A stretch of DNA of 5,269 nucleotides from Phycisphaerales bacterium UBA3158 (GTDB lineage Bacteria > Planctomycetota > Phycisphaerae > Phycisphaerales > SM1A02): assembly GCA_002364555.1 (NCBI GenBank), contig DEYM01000032.1, forward strand, positions 16,124 to 21,392, given 5' to 3'. The position numbers and the translations under genes are program-made. The notes under the pieces were generated by a model, which searched no databases, was not told where the DNA came from, and was given only the letters and a program-made list of their open reading frames with translations. Shown here piece by piece: positions 1 to 5,269 of this stretch. Position 1 is the first letter of the stretch. Each line of letters begins with the position of its first letter.

Positions 1-336
1 GGTGGTGGTAGCAGTCGTCGTTCACCGGGTGGTGGCGGCGGTGGTGGCAGCGCCCCTGCAGGCAGTGGCTCAGCTGGACTGGGATCCTCGGCGGATCAGG
101 GTGACTCCTCATCAGCTGCATCAGCGGCTCAGCAAGGGGATTCGTTCAAGGAAGTGGATCTGAATGGAAGCATGGATGAAATCGCGCCACTTCCAGATCA
201 GCCGAAGATCTATCCGCCGGGAACGACAGTCAGCATTCTCGATATCACATTCACCCTGCAGATCGTGACTGAGACGGCCGAAACGAATTCTAAGTCCGCC
301 TCGTTGAATGTCGAGATGGATGGAGGTGCTTCATGA
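1..336 (+). CDS. C-terminal part of a Gly/Ser-rich protein, possibly PilN-like (5' end outside window)
   Basis: The frame is open from the first base and ends at TGA 334-336, giving the last 111 residues of a protein that starts upstream. Residues 1 to about 50 are low-complexity (runs of Gly and Ser, then Ser/Ala/Gln/Asp), a flexible linker. The last 60 residues contain a Pro-rich stretch (PLPDQPKIYPPG) and a beta-strand-like segment, VSILDITFTLQIVTET, then a polar tail. An alternating hydrophobic strand close to the C terminus is what the last strand of PilN/GspL/GspM-type ferredoxin-like domains looks like, but the match is only by shape. Its stop overlaps the next start (ATGA, 331-336), so the two are very likely co-transcribed and translationally coupled. 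The same linker-plus-compact-domain plan recurs in the next two genes. A GTG at 154 could start a 60-residue protein, but the frame is uninterrupted upstream with continuous Gly/Ser coding, so I treat it as internal. Function not established. Confidence 0.8.
   Translation, partial: GGGSSRRSPGGGGGGGSAPAGSGSAGLGSSADQGDSSSAASAAQQGDSFKEVDLNGSMDEIAPLPDQPKIYPPGTTVSILDITFTLQIVTETAETNSKSASLNVEMDGGAS
322..326 (+). promoter_or_regulatory. Ribosome binding site inside the upstream gene
   Basis: GGAGG lies six bases before the ATG at 333, within the last codons of the preceding gene. With the ATGA stop/start overlap, it supports start 333 and translational coupling. Confidence 0.7.
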
Positions 337-1808
337 GCAGCAGTATCGATGCCAAGAAAATCATGGCGGTGGTCAAGTCGAACATCGTGATCGCGATCTG
401 CGTGCTCGTCATCATCGGGTCACTTGTGGGCCTTCCATACGTATCCAACGGTCTGATGGAAGAGGTCAAGACCTCCGTGGACAAGCAGAGCAGGAGCTAC
501 AGCGGTCTCAAGAAGATCAAGGACGGCTCCATCTCCATTCCCGGAGCAAGCTCCGTCAAGGCGGTCGTCAACAGGGCGATCATCGATCGCATTCAAGACG
601 TTGCCAATGATCGCAAGAACGAGTCGGTGAGTGTTCTGGACGCCGCCAAGTCGATCAACAGGGGCGGTCATGTCAACCTGGACGACCGGCTGTTCCCGGG
701 ACATGATCTTCCAAGTCATGAACTGCAGATCGAGGCTCCACGTTTCCAGAAGCGAGTCGTCGAGGAGTACAAGTCCTTGCTGGAGGATGTCAATGCCGGC
801 ATGCCTCCAAGCGATGAGGCTGTCATGAAAGGCCTTGACCAGGTTCGTCAGCAGTTTCTGGACAATCATCTTCGTCGTGACTCCGTCAAGGGTCTCAGCG
901 AATCTGAAGTCAAGATGGTTCGCGCCGAACTCAGTGAACGCAGAATGGGCCTCTATCTTCGGGAGGCGGAGAAGTCGGGGGTTTATCTCGAACTGTCTCA
1001 GCTGGATCCACCCGTCTACAACGAACGGCAGAGCTACACCCCCAAGGATTTGTTTCGCTGGCAATGGCGTTTCTGGGTCCTCGAGGAGATCATCGATGCC
1101 ATCAGCAAGGTCAATGGTCCCGAGGCGACCGTGATTCAGGCACCAATCAAGCGAATTCTGGACCTGCGTGTTCGGGATCTCATGTCCATGGATGATTCGG
1201 GTGGCGGCGGTTCCTCGGGTGGTCAGCCTCCTGCGGGCAGCAGTCAGCCCAGTCGTCCGACGGGGCCATCTTCAAGCCCGACGGTTGGAATGGCTTCAAG
1301 TCCGGGTGGGGGCGGGGGATCCGCCAAGCGTTCCGCTGCTGGAGGCAGTGGAGGCAGTAACGCAAGGAGTTCCGCGGGGGGCTCCAGACAGTCCGGATCG
1401 GCGGCTGGAAATCAGCTTGTCGTGGCTTCGGTACCGGCAGCTGGTGCGGAGGATTTCAGCGTTTCCCTGACAGGTCGAATAAGCAATGCGTTGTATGACG
1501 TCGTATTGGTCGAAGCCTCTCTTGTTGCCGAAACATCAAAGGTGTCGGAGATTCTCGAGTCTCTCGCGAGCAATCGATTCCTGACCGTTCGGGATCTCGC
1601 CATATCCAAGATGAATGCCTACGGCGATCTCAAGGATGGTTTTCTCTATGGGGATTCTCCGGTTGTCAGGTTGGATCTGACGCTCGAGACCATCTGGTTG
1701 AGATCATGGATTCAGGACATGATGCCAAACAGTGTTCGCGCCTTGCTGGGGATTCAACCAGTCAAGACCGAGTCCACCGATGAGTCGGATGAAGACGACT
1801 ACTCCTGA
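333..1808 (+). CDS. Single-pass membrane protein with Gly/Ser linker and C-terminal domain, possibly PilO/GspM-like
   Basis: A 491-residue protein. A short Lys-containing tail (SSSIDAKKIMAVVKSN) precedes one membrane segment at about residues 18-37, with no signal-peptidase site evident, so it is probably anchored with most of the chain outside the cytoplasm. Residues 38-285 are charged and mostly helical; they include a Trp-rich motif at 241-248 (FRWQWRFW) followed by VLEEIIDAISKVNG and APIKRILDLRV, a pattern I associate with uncharacterised planctomycete pilus-cluster proteins. Residues about 289-361 are Gly/Ser/Pro linker. The C-terminal domain (about 362-475) alternates strands and helices (DVVLVEASLVAET, VSEILESLASNRFLTVRDL, VVRLDLTLETIWL), consistent with the ferredoxin-like fold of PilO/GspM partners. 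It ends in an acidic tail (DESDEDDYS). The start is fixed by GGAGG at 322-326 and the ATGA overlap. The PilO/GspM role is inference; the membrane anchor and layout are directly visible. A cell-envelope protein unrelated to pili remains possible. Confidence 0.85.
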   Translation: MSSSIDAKKIMAVVKSNIVIAICVLVIIGSLVGLPYVSNGLMEEVKTSVDKQSRSYSGLKKIKDGSISIPGASSVKAVVNRAIIDRIQDVANDRKNESVSVLDAAKSINRGGHVNLDDRLFPGHDLPSHELQIEAPRFQKRVVEEYKSLLEDVNAGMPPSDEAVMKGLDQVRQQFLDNHLRRDSVKGLSESEVKMVRAELSERRMGLYLREAEKSGVYLELSQLDPPVYNERQSYTPKDLFRWQWRFWVLEEIIDAISKVNGPEATVIQAPIKRILDLRVRDLMSMDDSGGGGSSGGQPPAGSSQPSRPTGPSSSPTVGMASSPGGGGGSAKRSAAGGSGGSNARSSAGGSRQSGSAAGNQLVVASVPAAGAEDFSVSLTGRISNALYDVVLVEASLVAETSKVSEILESLASNRFLTVRDLAISKMNAYGDLKDGFLYGDSPVVRLDLTLETIWLRSWIQDMMPNSVRALLGIQPVKTESTDESDEDDYS

Positions 1809-1858
1809 TATCTGTTTTCGATTTCTTTCTACTAGCTTGACATGCCTCGCCCGTAACC

Positions 1859-1863
1859 AAGGA
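1859..1863 (+). promoter_or_regulatory. Ribosome binding site deciding the start at 1872
   Basis: AAGGA sits eight bases before ATG 1872. An earlier ATG at 1867 is only three bases from it and reads Met-Lys-stop, so 1872 is the functional start. The two-codon ATGAAATGA overlap is probably incidental. Confidence 0.65.
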
Positions 1864-1871
1864 CACATGAA

Positions 1872-3716
1872 ATGAAGACCAAGGGAATCACGATCTGGGA
1901 AAAGTACGCGGAATTTCTCGTGCTTGGAGTCGTGTTTATCGTCCTGGTGATTTACATCATTGGCCAGATCACGTCTCCCAACATCAAGGAATTGGCAGGT
2001 GAGAAGATAGCGCCTGGTGCTTGGCACGAGAAGCTCAAGGAGACCGGCGACGCGATCAAGCAGAAGCAGAACAAGCCTGATGTCGATGACAGAGTGGAGG
2101 CGGCCATCGCCGCTGGAGAGAAGACCTCCTCGGTTACTCTGCAGGGTTTTCGGTCCAAGGTGTCCTCCCGCATCGGTCCCGAGCAGGTCGCCGCTTTGCC
2201 GGAGTATCAGCTAGTTCCACGTATTGCAGGTGGTGACTCGGAGATCGCGGCCAATTCGAAATTCGTTGATGCCCAGTTGCCCTCGGCCTCCAAGCCGATC
2301 GTGTACCAGACCTTCGATCTGCTCTCTGATGGTGTCGTCGATGAGCATGAGACTCTTCAGCAGATCGTCATGGAGGCACCGCATGACATCAGTTGGCTGA
2401 CTGTCGCGAGTGAATTCGATATCGCAGAGGCGATAAGTCGTTACACGACTGCCGGATCCAACGGCGAACTGCCCCTGCCCAGCAGGTGGCATAACGGTCG
2501 CATCGATCTGCTGGATGTTCGAATTGAAAGACAGGAACTCGTTGATGGCAATTGGACTGATTCAAAGATTGTCGATGTGATGCCGGGCCAGTTCACACTT
2601 CGCGAAAGACTCGAGAACGAGTCCGAGCTTGGTGCTGAAGACAGGGATGAGATTCTCGGGATGCTGGTCGATGACTCGGTGAGTTCCCAGATCTCACAGC
2701 CTGGCTTCTATTCAACTACACAGAATCGATGGCTGGATCCGCCTGAATTCCTCGAGGATCAGGCCGTCAGTCAAATTCAGCAGGATGATTCCCTTGATGC
2801 ATCGGCAAGGCTTCGTCAGGTGAAGCTTCGAAAGCTTGCACGTCTCGAGCGGGACCGTGACAAGCTTGTCGAGAAGTATGGAGAGGAAGCTGAGGGCGCT
2901 GGAGCTGGTAGTGGTCTTGGAAGCAGTAGTGGTGGTGGCAACTCAGGTGGTTCCAGAGGAGGAGCCGGTGGTGGTAAGGACGCTGGAAGTGATGCTGCTG
3001 CCAGAGCAAGGGCCAAGATCAAGCGGCTGAAGGAAGAGATCGAAGAGCTCAGGAAAGAACTGGGTCTCGATGACGAACCTGAGGAAGATTCTGGTAAGGC
3101 TGATGTTCAGGAAGGCCAGGAAGGCGATGCTGCTGACTCGACCGGGTGGGTCTGGGGATACGACATCACGGCTCAGCCTGGTCGCACGTATCGCTATAGA
3201 GTGGCCCTGGCGGTCTACAACCCACTATTTGCCAGGAAATTGAGCCTGGTCAAGGAACAGGAATCATTGGCTGAATCGATGATCAAGTTGATCGATTCCA
3301 GTGAATGGTCCGAGCCTGTGACCGTGGTGCCATCTCTGCAGGTGCTCGCTGTTCGAGCCATGCCATCCGGCTATGACGCCAATTCAGGGCGTTTGGGCTA
3401 TGGAGAGGCTACTGCTGAGGTCTGGCGATTTTATGAAGGTCAATGGTGGCCTCGTCGGTTCAGTATTCAGCCAGGCGATGTCATTGGCGGTATTGCCCCT
3501 CCAGATGGCGTGGAGCCGGAGGGAACGGACCCGATTGATTTCTCGACGAACTGGTTTGTCGTTGACATCATGCCTCGAATCGGTGCCTCCAAGACGGATT
3601 CCAGGTATGGCAAAGGGGCCAAAATCATCATTCAGAACATGAATAACGGCTCAAGGATGATGATCGACCCCATCGAGGATGCGGCCAAACAACGGCCTGA
3701 AACAACTGCATTCTAG
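1872..3716 (+). CDS. Single-pass membrane protein with coiled coil, Gly/Ser linker and fibronectin-III-like C-terminal domain
   Basis: A 614-residue protein. The N-terminal tail (MKTKGITIWEKYAE) leads into one membrane segment at about residues 15-33 (FLVLGVVFIVLVIYIIG), and the remainder is probably extracytoplasmic. Residues 34-295 are mixed and polar. Residues about 309-337 are a highly charged helix (LRQVKLRKLARLERDRDKL), 341-374 a Gly/Ser linker, and about 375-400 a second charged coiled-coil-like helix (KIKRLKEEIEELRKELG). After an acidic stretch, the C-terminal domain starts near W426. It contains PGRTYRYRVALAVYNP and SEWSEPVTVVP, which resemble the Tyr-x-Tyr-Arg-Val core strand and Trp-Ser-x-Pro ending of fibronectin type III folds. 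A further beta-rich part (RFYEGQWWPRRFSIQPGD) runs to the end. It follows the previous gene by 63 bases with no convincing promoter between, so the three genes probably form one operon. I do not recognise a named family. A structural or scaffolding role beside a pilus or secretion assembly complex is inferred from layout and neighbours only. Confidence 0.85.
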   Translation: MKTKGITIWEKYAEFLVLGVVFIVLVIYIIGQITSPNIKELAGEKIAPGAWHEKLKETGDAIKQKQNKPDVDDRVEAAIAAGEKTSSVTLQGFRSKVSSRIGPEQVAALPEYQLVPRIAGGDSEIAANSKFVDAQLPSASKPIVYQTFDLLSDGVVDEHETLQQIVMEAPHDISWLTVASEFDIAEAISRYTTAGSNGELPLPSRWHNGRIDLLDVRIERQELVDGNWTDSKIVDVMPGQFTLRERLENESELGAEDRDEILGMLVDDSVSSQISQPGFYSTTQNRWLDPPEFLEDQAVSQIQQDDSLDASARLRQVKLRKLARLERDRDKLVEKYGEEAEGAGAGSGLGSSSGGGNSGGSRGGAGGGKDAGSDAAARARAKIKRLKEEIEELRKELGLDDEPEEDSGKADVQEGQEGDAADSTGWVWGYDITAQPGRTYRYRVALAVYNPLFARKLSLVKEQESLAESMIKLIDSSEWSEPVTVVPSLQVLAVRAMPSGYDANSGRLGYGEATAEVWRFYEGQWWPRRFSIQPGDVIGGIAPPDGVEPEGTDPIDFSTNWFVVDIMPRIGASKTDSRYGKGAKIIIQNMNNGSRMMIDPIEDAAKQRPETTAF

Positions 3717-3836
3717 GACCCTAATGCGATTTCGGGCCTTTCGGAGTTTCAGGCGGGGGGGATCGGGCATGCCGCCGGCTTCAATCGCTGGAATCTCTTG
3801 AAATTTGATTGCGCAATTTCGGGGTTTGATCCCCCC
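3695..3836. repeat. Two successive inverted repeats between the operon and the rRNA promoter
   Basis: The 9-base arm GCCTGAAAC (3695-3703, inside the last codons of the upstream gene) is exactly complementary to GTTTCAGGC (3746-3754), spanning the stop codon. Immediately after, GGGGGGATC (3756-3764) is complementary to GATCCCCCC (3828-3836). Arms are 42 and 63 bases apart and neither is followed by a T run, so they do not look like a standard intrinsic terminator. They could still form long-range structures that end or protect the operon mRNA. No other terminator is evident here, so read-through toward the 23S gene cannot be excluded. Confidence 0.4.
3800..3820. repeat. Palindromic site upstream of the 23S promoter
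   Basis: GAAATT (3800-3805) and AATTTC (3815-3820) are complementary, and within the stretch ATTGCGCAAT (3808-3817) is a perfect 10-base palindrome. It ends 27 bases before the -35 box, a position where an rRNA activator could bind. No known regulator consensus was matched, so this is only a candidate operator. Confidence 0.35.
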
Positions 3837-3843
3837 GTGGCCG

Positions 3844-3871
3844 TTGACAGGGCCGTCGTACTTGGTATTCT
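3844..3871 (+). promoter_or_regulatory. Sigma70-type promoter of the 23S rRNA unit
   Basis: A perfect -35 box TTGACA (3844-3849) is followed after 16 bases by TATTCT (3866-3871), which matches four of six bases of the -10 consensus. Transcription would begin near 3876-3879, just before the boxB-like hairpin and boxA, which is the order expected at an rRNA promoter. The region upstream is not strongly A+T-rich, so a classical UP element is not apparent. Confidence 0.65.
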
Positions 3872-3880
3872 ACGACTTGC

Positions 3881-3907
3881 GCTGCAGATGGGACAAACGT
3901 CTGTAGC
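3881..3907 (+). promoter_or_regulatory. boxB-like hairpin before boxA
   Basis: GCTGCAGATG (3881-3890) pairs over all ten positions (two G-U) with CGTCTGTAGC (3898-3907), leaving a seven-base loop GGACAAA. It lies two bases before boxA and only a few bases from the predicted transcript start, the boxB-boxA order of bacterial rRNA leaders. The sequence itself is not a known boxB consensus; the name rests on position and structure. Confidence 0.6.
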
Positions 3908-3909
3908 TT

Positions 3910-3922
3910 CGCTCTTTGACAA
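3910..3922 (+). promoter_or_regulatory. boxA antitermination site of the rRNA leader
   Basis: CGCTCTTTGACAA matches 11 of 13 bases of the E. coli rRNA boxA (TGCTCTTTAACAA), including the CTCTTT core. In E. coli boxA RNA is bound by NusB and S10 and helps make rRNA transcription resistant to Rho. Its presence in front of a lone 23S gene implies that this unit is transcribed and antiterminated independently. The TTGACA inside it could be misread as a -35 box, but no good -10 follows at proper spacing. Confidence 0.7.
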
Positions 3923-3943
3923 GTCATGATTTGTTCGATGATC

Positions 3944-3975
3944 GTCTGTCGTATCCACCAGGATAATCGGCAGGC
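3944..3975 (+). repeat. Degenerate first unit of the leader hairpin array
   Basis: GTCTGTCG (3944-3951) pairs with CGGCAGGC (3968-3975, two G-U pairs), enclosing a second stem TATCC/GGATA (3952-3956 / 3961-3965) with loop ACCA and a two-base bulge. The 5' arm GTCTGTC is identical to that of the first regular unit, and GGGATA/GGATA recurs, so it is probably a diverged fifth copy separated from the array by about 11 bases. Confidence 0.5.
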
Positions 3976-3986
3976 GTGCTGAAGAG

Positions 3987-4114
3987 TCTGTCGACTCCGT
4001 AAGGGATAGACGGACACGTTTGCCGAATCCGCAAGGGATAGGCAGACACGTTTGCTGAATCCGTAAGGGATAGGCAGACACGTTTGCCGACTCCGCAAGG
4101 GATAGGTAGACAAC
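3987..4114 (+). repeat. Four tandem 32-nt units, each a GNRA-capped hairpin
   Basis: Four direct repeats with an exact 32-base period occupy 3987-4018, 4019-4050, 4051-4082 and 4083-4114; all share the core AAGGGATAG. Each folds into a 30-nt hairpin (3986-4015, 4018-4047, 4050-4079, 4082-4111) with two-base AC linkers. The outer 7-bp stems are GTCTGTC/GACGGAC, GTTTGCC/GGCAGAC, GTTTGCT/GGCAGAC and GTTTGCC/GGTAGAC. The sixth pair changes from T-A in unit 1 to C-G in units 2 and 4, and other differences keep pairing through G-U. The apical part is TCC-GNAA-GGG, alternating GTAA and GCAA, both GNRA tetraloops. Arrangement within the 23S leader suggests an RNA-level role; the specific function is unknown. 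Confidence 0.85.
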
Positions 4115-4120
4115 ATTTGA

Positions 4121-4162
4121 TTCACCTGTGACATCTGCCGACAGATGTCGTTAGCAGGTGAA
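4121..4162 (+). other. Long interrupted stem-loop in the 23S leader
   Basis: TTCACCTG (4121-4128) pairs perfectly with CAGGTGAA (4155-4162), and GACATCTG (4130-4137) with CAGATGTC (4142-4149), closing a CCGA loop. One unpaired T faces a five-base GTTAG on the other side. Sixteen base pairs with an internal loop would make a plausible RNase III substrate, although cleavage is inference. Confidence 0.65.
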
Positions 4163-4199
4163 GTCGAGTTCGAGACAAATCGAGGCCGGTGACTGGTAA

Positions 4200-4236
4200 A
4201 GCATGCTGTCTAGGCATGCTGCGAAGTCTTGTTCGC
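4200..4236 (+). other. Two adjacent short hairpins before the 23S gene
   Basis: AGCATGC (4200-4206) pairs with GCATGCT (4214-4220) around a seven-base loop, followed at once by GCGAA (4221-4225) pairing with TTCGC (4232-4236) around GTCTTG. They continue the chain of stems in the leader. No T run follows, so they are not terminators. Confidence 0.5.
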
Positions 4237-4278
4237 GATGATGATTGAGACGCAAGTTGAAATTGTTGTCGGGGTCAG

Positions 4279-4298
4279 GGTGACGTGACCAGGTCACC
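4279..4298 (+). other. Inverted repeats across the 5' boundary of the 23S gene
   Basis: GGTGAC (4279-4284) is complementary to GTCACC (4293-4298), and GTGACC (4285-4290) to GGTCAC (4292-4297), so alternative local pairings straddle the predicted mature 5' end. In mature 23S rRNA the 5' end normally pairs with the 3' end (helix 1), so these pairings could only be transient in the precursor. Confidence 0.4.
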
Positions 4299-5269
4299 AA
4301 GGGCACACGGTGGATGTCTTGGCGTCAGAAGGCGATGAAGGACGTGGGTACCTGCGATAAGCGTTGGGAAGCCGGAAACCAGGCAATGATCCAACGATTT
4401 CCGAATGGGGAAACCCGGCCCTACGGGGTCACCTGCACCTGAATGCATAGGGTGTAGGAGTTAACCTGGTGAACTGAAACATCTCAGTAACCAGAGGAAA
4501 AGAAAGCAAACGCGATTCCGTAAGTAGCGGCGAGCGAAAGCGGAACAGCCTAAACCGGGTTTCGGCCCGGGGTTTGGGCACCGATATGGCGAAGCATGAG
4601 ACGTTTGAAGCGTCTGGAAAGTCGTACCAAAGAAGGTGATAGTCCTGTACGACGTTGATTGCCAGCCTAGGTGTTCCAGAGTAGTACGGAGCTCGTGAAA
4701 CTCCGTATGAACATGGGGGGTCCACCCTCCAAGGCTAAATACTCTCTGACGACCGATAGTGAACCAGTAAGGTGACTGAACGATGAAAAGCACCCCGACA
4801 AGGGGAGTGAAAAGTACCTGAAACCGTGTGCTTACAAGCTGTGGGAGCCCTTCGGGGTGACCGCGTGCCTTTTGCATAATGATCCTGCGAGTTGCTCTCT
4901 GCGGCAAGGCTAAGTCGAATCCCGACGGAGCCGAAGGGAAACCGAGTCCTAAACGGGCGTTGAGTCGTAGGGGGCAGACGCGAAACCGGGTGATCTACCC
5001 ATGGGCAGGTTGAAGGAGGGGTAATACCCTCTGGAGGACCGAACACACCTACGTTGAAAAGTGGGGTGATGACCTGTGGGGAGGAGTCAAAGTCTAATCA
5101 AACCCGGAGATATCTCGTTCTCCCCGAAATAGCTTTAGGGCTAGCCTCACGTTACAGTAATTGGGGGTAGAGCTACTGGATGGAGCTGGGGGGCCTATCG
5201 CCTACCCACTCCAACCAAACTCCGAATACCAATTACCTTTGTCGTGGGAGTCAGTCCATGGGAGATAAT
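4287..5269 (+). rRNA. rrl: 23S ribosomal RNA, 5' third (3' end outside window)
   Basis: Large-subunit rRNA, recognised from conserved blocks in the correct order: ACACGGTGGATG (4305), GGCGATGAAGGACGTG (4330), CGATTTCCGAATGGGGAAAC (4396), GTAGCGGCGAGCGAAAGCGG (4523), AAGTACCTGAAACCGTGTGC (4812), GAAGGGAAACCGAGTC, GGTGATCTACCCATGGGC, TGGAGGACCGAAC, AATCAAACCCGGAGATA and TCTCCCCGAAATAGCTTTA. Aligning the first block by eye to E. coli puts the mature 5' end near 4287; this may be off by several bases. The window ends around E. coli position 950, a few tens of bases longer than E. coli, so no large intervening sequence has been inserted so far. Domain I and much of domain II are present; the peptidyl-transferase centre and 3' end lie beyond the edge. 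No 16S or tRNA precedes it; the upstream neighbour is a protein-coding operon on the same strand, and it has its own promoter and boxA. Confidence 0.97.

Larger units (their letters stand above)
3877..4286 (+). other. Structured leader of the 23S rRNA transcript, without protein genes
   Basis: About 410 bases separate the predicted transcription start from the 23S gene. No 16S rRNA, 5S rRNA or tRNA signature was seen in it. Instead it holds a chain of at least seven stem-loops plus a boxA site, listed individually. Frames on the minus strand through the repeats are open only because the repeat is free of stops. The ends are approximate: the start follows from the promoter, the end from alignment of the 23S 5' region. 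Confidence 0.6.

Noticed and set aside
420..1064. 214-residue minus-strand open frame
   Set aside because: It is opposite the 491-residue gene, which has a good ribosome site, an ATGA overlap and membrane/linker architecture; the antisense frame shows no recognisable features.
1837..1865. Promoter before the 614-residue gene (TTGACA at 1837-1842)
   Set aside because: The base run 17 positions downstream (around AGGACA) does not resemble a -10 box, so operon transcription is more likely.
3916..3942. Second promoter starting with TTGACA inside the leader
   Set aside because: This TTGACA belongs to the boxA CGCTCTTTGACAA, and no good -10 box lies 16-18 bases downstream.
3944..4114. CRISPR array
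   Set aside because: The units are directly adjacent with only two-base linkers and no unique spacers; no cas genes are present.
3749..4134. Two minus-strand frames encoding repeated Pro-Leu-Arg-type segments
   Set aside because: They are translations of the 32-nt leader repeats. The 32-base period is not a multiple of three, so the same motif appears in different frames, and there is no convincing ribosome site.
4200..4236. Intrinsic terminator before the 23S gene
   Set aside because: The stems are short and no T tract follows; termination here would abolish 23S synthesis from the promoter at 3844.
4429..5046. Overlapping minus-strand open frames of 98 to 148 residues
   Set aside because: They lie antisense within conserved 23S rRNA; the open frames follow from rRNA sequence and are not genes.

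Overview
The window looks like a planctomycete chromosome, probably Phycisphaerae-like. This is an inference from three things: a 23S rRNA gene that stands alone, with its own promoter region and no 16S or tRNA gene in front of it; membrane-anchored proteins with long Gly/Ser-rich linkers; and moderately GC-rich coding sequence. Separated 16S and 23S genes are known in planctomycetes but also occur elsewhere, so the assignment is tentative.

Positions 1-3716 hold three co-directional genes on the + strand: the 3' end of one gene (1-336), a 491-residue protein overlapping it by ATGA (333-1808), and a 614-residue protein after a 63-base gap (1872-3716). The two complete proteins share an architecture: short N-terminal tail, one membrane segment near residues 15-37, a long extracytoplasmic helical or mixed region, a Gly/Ser-rich linker, and a compact C-terminal domain. 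They resemble the poorly characterised proteins that accompany type IV pilus / type II secretion inner-membrane assembly factors (PilN/PilO/GspM-like) in planctomycetes. That is a family-level impression, not proof.

Positions 3717-4286 contain no credible protein gene. They hold a sigma70-type promoter (3844-3871), then what reads as a dedicated 23S leader: a 10-bp hairpin (3881-3907) placed like boxB, a near-consensus boxA antitermination site (3910-3922), one degenerate and four near-identical 32-nt tandem hairpin units (3944-4114), a long interrupted stem (4121-4162) and smaller hairpins up to the 23S start near 4287. The window ends inside the 23S gene (4287-5269, about the first third).

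The most interesting part is the 23S leader. The stand-alone 23S gene carries its own antitermination signals, followed by a tandem array of GNRA-capped hairpins whose stems show compensatory base changes between copies.
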